In this document: piece by piece, positions 47,685 to 59,696 of the stretch | How positions within the stretch are numbered: position 1 is the first letter of the stretch | Layout: every line of letters starts with the position of its first letter | NCBI GenBank assembly: GCA_963920765.1 | Contig: OY987248.1 | Location: 15,844,539 to 15,908,538, forward strand | Direction of reading: 5' to 3' | Length of the DNA: 64,000 nt | Source of the DNA: Ulota crispa | Taxonomy: Eukaryota; Streptophyta; Bryopsida; Orthotrichales; Orthotrichaceae | The notes under the pieces: generated by a model | What the model was told of the DNA's origin: nothing | The model's input: only the letters and a program-made list of their open reading frames with translations | The model's database searches: none | Made by a program: the position numbers and the translations under genes

Positions 47685-49835
47685 CAACATTGTTAAATTA
47701 GAAGTTTTGAACACATTAAGTAGAGAGTTCAATCTAATCATGCAAAGACACACATTTCGGAACCATTTATCTACACCAATTGGAGAGCCAAAGGTTGAGA
47801 CTTTGCAATTCACATTAGGGGTTGTCACAGCTTCTCCACCCCATTCTCAATCTTTAGAGAATGAAGACATGCTAGGCCGTTCACAATTGGTGGGAGTCCC
47901 ATTAGATTTTTTCTTCTACTTGTGGGTGAAGAATCGTGTTGAGAAAACTTTGCATACAAAGTTCTAATTTGCAAAAATTTCTTTTTCACCCTTGCGTGAA
48001 GTCTTGCAGATCTCTATTTACCCACCACCTTTTACCTTTTTGTTTTGAGTAATCACTCTCTTATAGTCACAATTGCTATGTTTATTTTACTTATTCTCCA
48101 TTCTCCACCATCCGCAAAACGAGAGTCACACCTTTCTCTTCCATAGTTCTCATTCTTCACATCAATTTAGAAGGTGTGACTACCCCTACTATATCCCAAA
48201 TCCCACATCCCACACCTCACTAAGGTGTATTTTGGTGAAATGACAACATTTTTTGGAAGTTCTAGCTTGTCCCTAGAAATATGAGACTTTGCTATAAACT
48301 TGAGCCAATTGGTTTGCTCAACTCAACTTTCAGCCTAAGCCTCATGTATGCTTTCACATAAGTGACTCATAGCATTCTTGAGTCCTTTTTACCCTTAACA
48401 AACTCATTGGGACCTCACATTAACCATTTAACGACCACACCCATTTTCACAAAATCCACTGAAAATAGGGGCTATAAATTTAGATTTGGAATTGACTCAA
48501 ATATGGACCCATTTTCAATAATCCAACCGTACAAATGGGAAGTACACCTTGTTTATTGTAAAACATCTAAATTTCAGCTAGATTTACTGTTGGAGGTGAA
48601 ATATTATCATGATTGAGTTAGCCGTACGCAAAAAATCTCTTGTGTTTCATTCTTGTTTAGTTTTGAATCTTAACCTTTCATACAAGCTTTGATTGAGAAT
48701 AGCCTTACATTTCTAGAAAGCAGGGTTTCCCACCTTTCCAACAAGACTAGTTTCACACAAAATAGACAAAAATAGCAATCACAAGGTGTAGCTAAGTGGA
48801 CAAAAAGGGTCAAAAAACCCACTTTCTTGGCTACCCTAAAACCATTCTACAAGAAATTTGATAATTATTCTAGAAGATTCAATTGGTGAAAACAGTCAAG
48901 AATTGGCCTTAAATGTAGGATGACAAATTTTAAAGCCAAAATGACAACAACATTTCAATAGATCTTCAAATACTACAATTATGCTACTACCGTATATGAA
49001 AATAATACAAGCATATTTCTTAAGCAATTTGAATTTTTTTAGAATTGTGCAATTGAAATTTGACAATCTTCTTATGTATTATGTTGTTGCTTTGATCCAT
49101 CTTTGACAAAAATTGAATATGTATTTTGAAGCCATGCCATATAAACACTATTATTTATCAACTCACATACCCAATTGCATTATTATTTTTTTAGATGGAT
49201 GCAAAATTCTTGTGATCACATGCGTACTTCAAGACCAAATTCCAAATTATTGCGTGATTTCAACCTACAAGCCAAAAACCACTCCCAGCAACCACTCCAC
49301 TCCCAGCAACCAAAATATGGTCACGTGGTCCCAGCAACCAAAATATGGTCACGTGGTCCTGAAAGGGTTAAGGTGGTGGAACTTGCATTATGATACTTTC
49401 CAAACACCAGCAAATCAGCATATCTCAGAACATAGAAAGACATATTTCTCAAAAGGCTAAGAGAAACAATAACACAAAACCAGAGAAAACACTAGAAGAA
49501 AAACGTGTCCTAAATGACTGTAATTGAGTCATTGTATAGGTTTAGAACATTTGCAATCATTGTGAACCAATCGTTTGGAACATGTTTTTCTTCTAGTGAA
49601 ATGTGACAAATGAGACAAAGGAGACAACGACAAGGCCACTTCATTACAATAACATCATAATGTCCGATTTCAACAAATATTACAAATTTGTCCCCAGGTT
49701 GAGAAAATGGTTACCCAAATCACAAATCTCCCTTCCTGGCCTTACAAACATACAAAAAGCAGAGCCTATAAACAAACGACGAAGTGCTCCCTGGCACATT
49801 ACGGAGATCCCGAGGAATAACATCAATAACCATCT
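47685..49835. repeat. Intergenic DNA with a 28-bp direct duplication
   Basis: AT-rich with no gene recognised. A 28-bp unit (CCCAGCAACCAAAATATGGT...) is present twice at 49302-49357. The stretch nearest 49835 is probably the 3' UTR of the cystatin gene on the - strand. Confidence 0.5.
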
Positions 49836-52687
49836 TCAGCTCTGGCTTGTGGTATGCTTCACAGACCAGTCCCCATCACCGGTTCGGTGTACTTCTGAAT
49901 TGAACGACTCCTCCTTTTTACCCCGCTTTGTCTTCAGGAGCAAATACAAACGTGCTGCCCCGTCATCACTCTGTATACAACATTAGCACCATTGACTCTC
50001 ACAAGTTAGTTCATAAAAGACGACAACAGCAAAACGCTTTTCAACTAGTCCCCAAGAAAAAATCTTAAAAAATAAAAAGAATAAAAAGAGCTGAAAGAAA
50101 AAACAGAAAGTGGGTAATGTAAGTAGAATGAATAGAAAAACATCAGCTGCAAGAAAAAGAGGCGTTGGATGATATGTAAGGTAGGAGGCTGTAAAAGCGA
50201 CCATGTTTTAAATGCGTCATCTATCTAGGAATAGGAATAAGTGACGTTCTAAATGCGTCATCTATCTCGGAATAGGAATAAGTGACGTGTTCCTTCAGAT
50301 ATCTAGTACTGTCCTTGATGAGTTAGGTAGGCTTAAATGGTCGGTTTATAAACCTCCTACATTACTCAAGTTACCATATTACTATCATTGATGAGTTAAG
50401 TAGGTTTAAATGTTTGGTAGACTCGGTTTACGGACCTCCTACCTTACTCGAGTTACCATAGAAGCATAGATACAGTTCAAGAACAGGGCTTGAGAAATGT
50501 AAGAGAATATACTGACTCAGAATTCTACGGATTTTCTAAAGATTTGTGAGGTTTTCAAAGTGTTGATAGACAGGTGCGTATGTCATAAGGGGTACATTAC
50601 ATTCAGTCCTCACTAATTGCACTACCACGAGGATTACCGCACGACATATGTTATTACAGATATGGTAGATTCGCAGGGTATGCTTCTAGATGTGCAATTA
50701 GAGAGGTTTGTGAGTACTGGTAAAGGTTTGGGTTCTTTGGACTTTTATTGCAAAAGCAGGAGATTCAAGGCACGTGTGACAAAAAAAAACGGACCTCGGC
50801 TTCTGCAGACACGATTTCGCTAAGCTCAAAAGGGACAAGGGAGTTTGAGCTCCTGTTCAGTGATTGCAAGGTATGCTCAGCTGCCTCCTTCACGACTGGG
50901 TCGTCAGAAGGCACAGTCTGCTTTGGTGCACTGCCTTTTGCAGGGCCTTTAAGACGAGATATTCCTACACCGTGAAAAAAAAAAAAACAGAAAAGGCATG
51001 TATGGCTCAGAAACAGTCCCACCAACAAACATACCAAAAAAAACCCTGCCTGATTCTCTACTGCTCCAAATATCGTAATGAGCGTAGATACCCAATTTAG
51101 TGTGTCACAGCTCTTCAATTCACAAAGTTTTCTGGTATTTGAAATAGCGATTTCTTTGCAAACTTTTCGGTGTAAGGTAGGAGGCTCATGAATGGAGCAT
51201 CTAAGGGCTGAAACTGAATTTTGGGTAGGTGAAACTTCTTGAAATATTTTTCAAAATTTTTTTCTTGAAAGACAAGAAGAATCAGCATCTAACTCAAGTT
51301 GTTTCATAATTTTTGGAGTTTTGTGGTTTTAATTATGATATTTTGAAATGGAAAGGCCATAGGGTTCTAAAATGGAGCACCTCTTCAAATGTACATACTG
51401 TGTACATTGTTGAAGGACTATGAAAGATAACATGTACAAACTGAGTACATTTGAGGAGGTGCTCCATTTTAGAGTCTGCTCCAAATTAGAGCCTCCTACG
51501 TTAACAGGTGTTTTTTTTATGGATTTGTTTTGTTCTCGGAGGGTAGTTAATGTACTGGCACTTTATGATTAGTACCAAGAGATTAACTACCCAAAAAAGT
51601 GGGAGATGCAGTAATTTGTTAGTGTTGAGAAACTGAAAGGTTATGTTGTTGAGAGCTAAAACGGGAGAGAGGATAGGAGTATATATATATATGATATATA
51701 CACATATCAACCTGTTTTGACACCCAAGTCAGCGGAAGTTAGGTTCGCACCGTCTTTGGGTTTGAACTCCTCCAGCTTCTTGGGGGCTCCGCCGGGCTTC
51801 GCCCACACCTTGGCGTCGTAGTGCTTGGGCTGGCTCTTCTCCTCCACCTCCACCACCAGGTGGTACATGATCCCCGCCACCACCTGCTTCTGGCAGGACA
51901 CCACCTTGGAGAATTTCAACTTCTCCAAGCTATTCTGAAACACCCCACAACAAGCACAAACACACACACACAAAGGTTAGTCTTACAACAACCACCACCT
52001 CGGTAATCACGCTCACTCCCAAATGGGTTAACATAATCCCCGAACGTCATGATTCTCGAAGAAACCATACCTTAATTCCATACATGCCAAACTTTATAAA
52101 GCAAGTAATTATGAAAAATTATAAGGTATAAACTTATGACAAAGAACCCCAAACTATGAACTTAGTCCAAAAAAAGGCGAATAACCGAAAATTCAAGCCA
52201 ACATGTACACCATAATTCAAAACCATGGTTACGAAAAAAACCCCAAAGCCATGATTCTCGAAGACCCACATCTTAATTCCATATATGCCAAACTTATAAA
52301 GTAAAAAACAATAAAAAATTATAAGCTAGAAACTTATGAAAAAGAACCCCAAACTATGAACTTAGTCCAAAAAAAGGGCGAACAACCGAAAATTCAAGCC
52401 ACCACCATAACTCAAAACCATGGTTACGAAAAAAAAGCGTAAATTCCGAAAAAAATCCTCTACAACTTAAAAAGCAGGAGAACTGGAATTTCGTCAAAGT
52501 AGGGGAAGTTGTTTATGAAGTGGGCGTGATTCCCAAGGAAAACCCAAAAATTACTGCCAAACCGCATATTTTGCCCTTTTTCACGAACCTGGCGATTGTT
52601 GTGCTCGGAGACGGCAAAGTTGCCGATCTCGTCAACCTCCAAGCTGTTGGAGTCGTTTACATCCACATCCTTCTTGCCTCCCAACAT
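49836..52687 (-). CDS. Type II phytocystatin (cysteine protease inhibitor with C-terminal legumain-inhibitor extension)
   Basis: Four exons: 52687-52589, 51934-51712, 50964-50795 and 49970-49836. They total 627 nt, 208 aa, with consistent phases. The N-terminal cystatin domain blocks papain-like proteases. It has the Gly pair near the start (MLGGKKD), the plant signature EIGNFAVSEHNNRQ (usually LARFAVxEHN), the inhibitory loop QVVAG and the second-loop Trp (AKVWAKPG). The C-terminal extension has DDPVVKEAAEHTLQSLNRSS followed by NSLVPFEL; the SNSL motif there is the known legumain-binding site. It ends LLLKTKRGKKEESFNSEVHR...VKHTTSQS. A stop (tga at 51707-51709) lies just past the exon 2 donor and would give a 108-aa cystatin if intron 2 were retained. 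The ATG is preceded by an in-frame stop, and no signal peptide is visible, so cytosolic or a missing upstream exon. Introns 2 and 3 contain MITEs. Confidence 0.93.
50179..50444. mobile_element. TA-flanked MITE (AGGTAGGAGGCT family) in cystatin intron 3, internally duplicated
   Basis: Ends AGGTAGGAGGCTGTAAAAGC and, from the right, AGGTAGGAGGTCCGTAAACC, with TA on both sides. Inside are two direct duplications: a 41-bp unit at 50209-50289 and a 73-bp unit starting at 50315 and 50388. The body otherwise differs from the other family members. Confidence 0.65.
51175..51501. mobile_element. TA-flanked MITE (AGGTAGGAGGCTC family) in cystatin intron 2
   Basis: Ends AGGTAGGAGGCTCATGAATG and GAGCCTCCTACGT, with TA at 51173-51174 and 51502-51503. 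Contains a nested inverted pair around GGAGCACCTC...GAGGTGCTCC. The body matches the copies at 4423-4722 and 62268-62590. Confidence 0.8.
52048..52435. repeat. Two-unit direct repeat of about 200 bp in cystatin intron 1
   Basis: Units start at CATGATTCTCGAAGA near 52048 and 52250 and share ACCCCAAACTATGAACTTAG and CATGGTTACGAAAAAA. The second unit is slightly shortened at its end. Confidence 0.8.
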
Positions 52688-53482
52688 GATGATGGACAAC
52701 AGCTGCTCACAAATTCTTCAAACAATTACACAATCAAAGCTCTAGATGGCTGCTGCTGCTGCGGAGAAACCAAGGCTGTGATCAAAATACTTGCCCCGAG
52801 AGATTGTATCAAATAAGTTTAAGAGGTGAACGGAAGAGTACGATCACTGTGCCTCGTGGCAAGCCGATATGAATGGATGGTGGTTTTAAGGGACGCGGAT
52901 GTCTCGAGGTACAAGACGAGCGGACGATGGAGAATGCTCGGTAGCGGTGTGAACGGGGGTGCGAGCAAGGACAGCCTGGGGTTGTGACACGTGGGTTTTG
53001 CGGTGGGGGCACGTGGCTGGATGAGCGCGTCTAAAGCTGCGGTAGTGTATGTGCGTGGGTTTGCTTGCGTTTTTGAAAGATCTAGGGGTATACAAGATTT
53101 TCTTGGGGAAATGTGGAATTTTTTTGGTTTTTGTAGATTTTGGGGAATTTTGGGGTATATACGTGGGTTTGCTTTAGTATTACAAAATTATAAGATGTGG
53201 AAGAGTTTCTTGGGGAAGTGTGGATTTTTTTTTATTTTTGTAGATTTTGAGGAATTTTTAGGGGAATCATTAGTGCTGGGTGGACTGCTTGTTGGCTACG
53301 CGAAATCGTTCTGAATTTTGTACGGTCTTGGGAATGGAGGTGTTGTGTGCTTTTAATCTGTGTCACTCGTTTTGGAGCATCCACCGCATTGGTGGAAGGA
53401 AAACTTCAGCAACACTCAAAGCAAATCTGGTGTTGGATTTGAAAGGGGGAGTTTATTTATAACATTATCTGTATACTAAATA
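52688..53482. promoter_or_regulatory. Cystatin 5' leader, promoter and intergenic DNA
   Basis: Mixed to GC-rich sequence from the start codon to about 53060 (likely 5' UTR and promoter of the - strand cystatin gene), then T-rich, G/T-biased DNA with TTTTTGTAGATTTTGRGGAA repeated near 53120 and 53225. No core promoter motif can be placed. Confidence 0.4.
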
Positions 53483-53716
53483 CAGTAGAACTCCTCTAAA
53501 CTGATATGGTTGGGACCCAAGAACTAGATTAGTTTACATAGGTTATTAGCTAGGTATCTTGAGGTCAGTGCCAGGATAACATCAAGGAGTATTACTACTA
53601 TTGAATTAATTGTTTTGGTTTATGACTGACATATGATTTGACATTGAGATTTGTGTTGTATATTATATTATAGAGGATATTAGTTTTGAGGATATTAGTT
53701 TAGAGGAGTTCTACTT
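53483..53716. mobile_element. TA-flanked MITE (CNGTAGAACTC family), second copy
   Basis: 234 bp with ends CAGTAGAACTCCTCTAAACT and AGTTTAGAGGAGTTCTACTT, with TA at 53481-53482 and 53717-53718. It shares ends with the smaller copy at 33985-34115. Confidence 0.8.
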
Positions 53717-53718
53717 TA

Positions 53719-54217
53719 GTGCATTGAGCTTGCCCCCACTAATTTCTTGATATTTTACAGTATGTAAATACTTGTTGGTTCTATAGTATTTTGTATACTT
53801 TAATCATAGTTATTGTATTTAATAAATTTTTAAAGGGCATGACAACAATAACAAAGCTGTTGGAAAACAAATTAGCAATGTTAAGGTCGTAAATTATGTG
53901 AAATCTTGGTATTTAGTGAGTTGCATGAGCCTTCAACTCTTGAAGCAATCAAGCAATAAATCATGAGGCAACTTTTTAGGGAAAGACAACCTAATCATTA
54001 GAGCAACCTAAAATGCATTTTTTAGCGTATTAGAGCAAATGTTCCATTTTTTATTTTTCTTTGTCCACTCTTCCCTTTCAGTTTCTTTACTTCATTTGCT
54101 TCTCCCTTTATTTTCCTTTTTTTCATCCACTTAGCCTCCCTTTCTTTTTCTTTTATTTATCATACTTTCCCTTTCTTCTTTCTTTTACTTGGCTTAACTT
54201 CCATAATTATGAGTATA
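53719..54217. other. AT-rich intergenic DNA
   Basis: No gene recognised. The T/C-rich run at 54050-54190 gives a false open frame. Confidence 0.5.
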
Positions 54218-54544
54218 CTAGTATATTACCCGTTGTACCAACAAGATTATGCCCCCCATCCCTTATCCCCGTGCCCCCTATCCCTGTGCCCCCTATCCCC
54301 GTGCCCCCTATCCTTGTGCTCCCCTATCTCTATGCCCTCTTTTGGCCAAGAGAAAGTTGTGGTGCAACTACCAGTGACAGTGCAATTGCCAATGACTTGT
54401 TGTTAATGTCTAGTGAAGCCATAGGTGATTTTACTTTATTCCATTTATAACTTTCCAATCCCAGTCATGCCCAACCTTCCCCTAGTCATGCTCAACCCTA
54501 ACTAACTGAGAACTGATTGAACGGTATTCTTTTATTAATATAGA
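54218..54544 (-). mobile_element. Helitron-like element, second copy
   Basis: On the - strand it starts near TCTATATTAATAAAAG and ends GGGTAATATACTAG followed by T, the same 3' CTAG end as at 27734. It contains four or five 15-bp CCCCCTATCCCYGTG units (about 54255-54330). The outer 5' boundary is accurate only to a few bases. Confidence 0.5.
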
Positions 54545-57136
54545 TGTAGTCCTAGATAAGTACAACTATAAGCTTTATTAAATGGTCATCCAATAAAAGT
54601 GAAATTTACCCTTACTCTCTTTATGAAACTCCTAAACGCAGTGCAATGTGGTGAATTTAGCAATTCCCATTTCTTTTAATGCAAGACAATTTCATGTCAA
54701 AAATTTTGATGTTTATATTTTGAAGGCCCATTTCCCCTAACACATTAGACATGTATTGGTGACAAGTGTTTTTATTTCTTTCTTGACGCCGGTTCACACT
54801 CATAGTTTTAAGTTGCATTTCCAAATATGTAGGGAATGCATTAGAAAATCATGTTCTTTGAAATGACACATTCTCCCATTTCAAGCAACCAATGGGATGA
54901 TTTCACATGACCTCAAAAGATGGGAAACAATCATGTGGGTCTTTTTAGGTGATTGGGTTTTGAAACTTTGTAGTGATTTTAATTAATATTTATGAATTTT
55001 TAGTCACATTCATTCCTTTGCTACTCCTTACTAATGAGAATGAAATTTTTGATGACGCATTTGGAACTATGTTCATGACCAACTGAAAGTTGGAGAATTT
55101 TCTAGTGAAAATGGGGCATGAATTTAGAAGGTGAAATGGAATCAATTGTTTGCTACCTCTTGTACAAACTATTGTAACAATTTCAAACAATTACAAGAAC
55201 AAAAGGGAAGTTCTATGTTGTTTTAGAATCATAAAAACCAAGTATGACTAACAAGTTTTCAATGTAAAATTATTTGTTGTAAAATTTTCAATTGTGGACT
55301 GAAACGAAAGTTTGCTCCAAGTGTAAGAAATTACATGTGTTGTTATATGATTTTATGTTTTTGTCATATGATATACACTTTGTTGTAATACTCGATGATC
55401 TATTGCATTTACTGGATCTAGATGGTAAGGGAGGCGGCTTTGCATGTAGGGAAGTCACAATGAGGAAGTTTAAATACGTATTTTGAGTATTTTCCTTGAA
55501 AAAAGAAGCTAGTGCTATAAAGACAAAACTTCTCAACTGCTTCACTTTGTACATTCAGAAAATTGACACCAGAGGATTTCAAAATCTTATCAAAAACATA
55601 AATTTCTTGAGACGTTTCAGCATGAAAAACCATAGTTTCTCTCATGCAAAATATTATTTTTTAAAAAGAAAACCAAAAGGTTTTCTACTTAGCAAGGTGC
55701 AAGAAATTGCAAGTACAAGTTTTCTTGCTTGAAAGTACAAGGAAAACAACAAGAAACCATATTTGAAACCAGTGCACAAAATTGAGATTACTCTCTAGCA
55801 AAAATATCAGAGAGAAATACAAATCTACCAAAGAAACACGGTGAGCTTTGAAACCCCCTATCAAAAATTTATCATAATGGATTGTAATAATTGTGATGGT
55901 GGAATGATCAAGTGAGTTGCCGTATAAATGTAATACCAAATTTTTGATATTTATGGAGTTTATTTATATTGCTTAAAACGTATTTAGCTCTCAATACTTC
56001 AAAAAATCCAAAATAGTATCTAAGCATGCTTCTTAATATGAAGTTATCTTCTGTAATTGAAAGGATACTCTAAAAAAATTAGCATGCAGCTTTTGAACAC
56101 AATGTGAATGAACTATGAATTTGTTAAATGATCATTATAAATGTAGTTCAAAATCATTTCTGGGTTTTGGTGTTGAAAAGGTTTATGCACAAAAAAGGAT
56201 ATTTTGTCATAGAACACTTGAAGGTACTACTTTGATTCTTACAAAAATATATGTATTCTACAAAATTTGGGCACATCACAAGTCACATTGAAAAAAAATT
56301 AGATATTTTTTTTGTTACTTAAGGGGGTAATTTTTAGCACAAAAGATGTGCATATGGATGTTTTCCACATACCTATGCAATCAAATCTCAAAAATTCATC
56401 ACTAATGTTTTTCAATCAATTTTCTTGTAAATTCATGAATTTAGAATAAAATAACTCACCAAAAATGGAGTTTTGTTTTTTAGGAATCCAAATTTGGTAT
56501 GCTTCATTGGGATTGCATAAGAATCAAGTTTCTATGATTCAAATCAACAATATGTTGTTTAGGTTCCGTAATATGCAAAGTTCTTTTATCTCAAGAACAA
56601 GGTGACAAAAACTTATGAGAGAGCACTGTACAATACATCAAAGTTGTAGGTCTCCCAAAACCTTGATTTTGGTGAAAATGGGCTGGGCGCTCAGGGTTAA
56701 TCAATATATTAATAGCTTTTAGCAAATTTTATCCACAATTGGGAGGACTGCTCCTCATCAGTCATCAGTGTAACAAAATCCAGGATCTAATATAGGACGT
56801 TCGTGAATCTTCTAAAGGGGAGCTTGAAAACTGGAATCCAACATATGCTATTAGTGGGAAAGATATAATTAGTTCTTGTCCTTATCTACCGACTAAGGAT
56901 CATAGGTTAATATTTTTGTTATTTTAATAAATTTTCCCTAAAACCCTGGCACCTTCAGCCGTGAATATATTTGTTTGATAATATATAAGAATATATCCGC
57001 ATTATGATTGGTTGAGGGAGTATTGTGGTGCATTTGATAGTGACCTATTGTTAACGTCCGCTGAAGCAAGTCAATCTAATTGGTTGAGAGAGAGAGTGTT
57101 GTGGTGTAACTTCCATTGATCCATCATACTTCATTG
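54545..57136. other. AT-rich intergenic DNA, 2.6 kb
   Basis: No gene, RNA or complete element recognised. A lone end GCTCAGGGTTAA at 56687-56698 looks like one terminus of a TTAA element whose partner was not found. 57010-57136 shares words (TTGTGGTGC, TTGTTAACGTC) with the interior of the Helitron-like elements. Confidence 0.45.
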
Positions 57137-58515
57137 TTAACCCCTAAAGGTCCAGTTGTCCCCTTGGGGACAAATGGATTTTGGGCATGTACCTATAGCT
57201 AATATACTTTTTGTGATTTTTTAAAACTTTTATTAAAGGTGGGGAATTCAAGACCTACCCGAGCATCTAACTTTTTTGTCATTCTAACATTTGACGAAGA
57301 AATTATGCAAGAATTTTCACTGCCCAAGGGAGGGAGGGCAATCCGGGCAGCCCAAAACTTCTTTAAAAATTGTATTTTCTAAAAATAGAAATGTAAAATT
57401 GGTTCTTTAGATTTTTTCATATGTGGGAAGCTTTCAATCATTTAACTTCAATTGATGAGATGAAAGTTATGAGATGTTTTAGTTTGTGGGCAGTTATGGA
57501 TTCTCTACTCTAAAATAAACTTTGAAGTCCTTTATTTTCCACAATTTTCAATATTTTGGAAAAAAAACTAAACATAAGGAAGTAGATTGTTTATTACAAC
57601 ATTATAGCTGTTGAAATTTGCACTTTTCATTTTAATAATTAATTTCTTAACAATTTAGTGATTTGACTCATTCTCTACTTCTTTTTACTTACTATTTTTC
57701 CCCATGTGTTGTATAGTTCCAATTGATTTGAAAATTCTCCCACACATACCTAACTTGGTTTGCTACATGGAAAAAATAAACCCCAACATTGTGTAGAGTA
57801 ATTTTTTGGGGAAATTACAAATAGGGGCATGAAAATGAAAAATATTTCAGATAGGGGTACAATTTCAAATTTATTACAAATAAGGGCGCAATTTCAAAAT
57901 AATTTGTAAACTTTTGTAAATTTTTTTGCTTTGGACATTGGTTGATTCAGACATGTCACATGAAATGTTAGCTAACTTCCAAAAAACTTAAAGGCCTCTC
58001 CAAATCAAGCCTAAATAAAGAAATTTTAGTAAAGGGGATGACAATTTTTGGAAAGGCCTTTAAGTTTTTGGAAGTTGACTAACATTTCATGTGATATATC
58101 TAAATTAACCAATGTCCAAAGCAAAAAAAATTACAAAAATTTACAAATTATTTTGAAATTGCACCTGTATTTGTAATAAATTTGAAATTGTACCCCTATT
58201 TGAAATATTTTTCATATTCTTACCCCTATTTGTTATTTTCCCTAATTTTTTCATGTATGAGTGGTCAAAGGCTTCTGAAATTTACTAGCGGTAAGGAAAA
58301 AATCCTTTTCCCTTCACCTCAGATGTAAATATCTCCCTCCTCTCTATCTAGAATGACCTAATTTTTCCCACAAGTACCTCTTCTAGTCTAAGGCAAGATC
58401 CTATGGTTGGATTTGCAAAACAAACTTTATTTTCTATTTTTCTACTCATTCCCCCCAAAGTGGTAGTTAACAATGACTTTTATTGAAAAAAAGGGCTTGG
58501 GTCTTTAGGGGTTAA
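57137..58515. mobile_element. TTAA-flanked piggyBac-like element carrying a nested Mutator-like MITE
   Basis: Ends TTAACCCCTAAAGGTCCAG and GGGTCTTTAGGGGTTAA. Full-length relative of the element at 30683-31620, interrupted at 57808-58242. Without the nested insert and its duplicated 9 bp it would be about 935 bp, matching the 938-bp sister copy. No transposase. Confidence 0.85.
57808..58242. mobile_element. Mutator-like foldback MITE nested in the TTAA element
   Basis: 435 bp with inverted ends GGGGAAATTACAAATAGGGG and, from the right, GGGAAAATAACAAATAGGGG. The arms pair over most of their length (AACATTTCATGTGA, AAGGCCTTTAAGTTTTTGGA). It has a 9-bp duplication TAATTTTTT at 57799-57807 and 58243-58251. 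The sister copy at 30683-31620 shows the single unoccupied site near 31346. Confidence 0.85.
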
Positions 58516-58532
58516 CCACCACATGAGAGAGG

Positions 58533-58700
58533 GATACATGCGTAAAGTGGTTACATTGAGTCCTTTTAGAAAAAGATTGGTAGAGAAGAGAAAGATACAT
58601 GTGTAAAGTGGTTTATATTAAGTCCTTCTAACAGAGGACCAATAAGAGAGAGAAGAATACATGCGTAAAATGATTTACACTGAAACTTTACTTTGAAACA
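58533..58700. repeat. Three-unit tandem repeat of about 61 bp
   Basis: Units begin GATACATGCGTAAAGTGG near 58533, GATACATGTGTAAAGTGG near 58594 and GAATACATGCGTAAAATG near 58655. All are followed by a TTAAGTCCTT-like stretch and an AGAGAGA run. Confidence 0.7.
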
Positions 58701-58828
58701 AGTTGTTACATCCATTAATACAACGGGTACTTAAACTTGTTTTCAATATCAAGTTTCCTTTTATATTTATTTACTTTGACTGTGGTTTGATGATTGATTT
58801 CGTATGTGTTTGTAATTATATTTATTTC

Positions 58829-58958
58829 ATGGCTAAAAGGCAATACAAAGTCTTTATAAGAGAATATTTGCAGAAGATTCGGGAAGAGGTTCCCCACTTC
58901 AGAAAGGCCGAAATTGCTGAAATGCTCCATCAAGTAGGGATAAATGGGAAAACGGTAA
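58829..58958 (+). pseudogene. Possible exon fragment with HMG/YABBY-like helix, uncertain
   Basis: An ATG at 58829 opens a short frame, MAKRQYKVFIREYLQKIREE, continuing VPHFRKAEIAEMLHQVG. The pattern Y-x-x-F-I-(R/K)-E-x-(L/I)-Q-(K/R)-I-(R/K)...P resembles the start of the YABBY (HMG-like) domain. A potential donor (CAA/GTAGGG) lies near 58935. No neighbouring exon, zinc finger or remainder of the domain was found. It may be a transposon-captured gene fragment or chance. Confidence 0.2.
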
Positions 58959-59696
58959 TCACTGTAATTATCTTTGCAAGAATTTGGTTTAGATGGCCAA
59001 GTCTCGGGGCCAAGTATTGGATGCTTAACCAAAATGTAAACAAAAATATTTAATTGGCAACCATCATATTACATCAAAAAAATTAACTAAAAGAATCATT
59101 TGTAACTTGATCCAATGGAAAGTTGCAATGGGTTGAACATTGACTTTGTTTGTGTCGATCATTCTTGTTGTGAATATGTTGGTACTTTGATGCATTTAGC
59201 ATCTTTGGTGCATTGTTGCAAAATGCAATAAGTTGAAAACAACATTAAAAATCAACCAAATTGGTTACAAAGGGTTGGATTTTTGGTTTGTTTTAACTAA
59301 AATGAAGAAGAAATTTGGCAAGTTATTTGTAGAGAAAAGAGAAGTTCTTGGATAGTCAAAATTTGAGATAGCAAGTTTCATCCGGCCAAATTTGAGTCAT
59401 ATTTGATTGAAGGTTCATGAAGGGAGGGATAAAGAAATGGTTGAATGCAAAGATTCTCTTTAGAACTTGAAATGCTTTTGCATTGCTACGTTTTGAATGA
59501 TCATATATGTGAATGAAAAACATTGTTTTGTCTACGTTTTACATGTTTCATCCAAATTATTGGATGTGAATAGTTTTGTCTATTTATTGAAAATCCCAAT
59601 TTATGCCACCTTTGGAAAAACATTTAACAAAAACCTACTTTATATTTTAGGTGCCCAGGTGCCCCTATAATTAATTCTCTACTCATACCAAACTCA
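58959..59696. other. AT-rich intergenic DNA
   Basis: No gene recognised. Confidence 0.5.

Noticed and set aside
49356-49372. GAAAGGGTTAA as the right end of another TTAA element
   Set aside because: No partner end of matching sequence was found within a reasonable distance; the nearest candidate near 48670 lacks the CCC block.
49603-49986. 127-codon open frame on the + strand
   Set aside because: It overlaps the last cystatin exon on the opposite strand and has no recognisable features.
51707-51973. Cystatin ending at the stop at 51707 as a complete short gene
   Set aside because: A good donor lies five bases before that stop, and downstream exons encode the matching C-terminal extension in phase. 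The long form is the better model, though intron retention could give the short one.
56687-56698. GCTCAGGGTTAA as the right end of a TTAA element
   Set aside because: It resembles the family end but no left partner was found, so it is only noted as a lone terminus.
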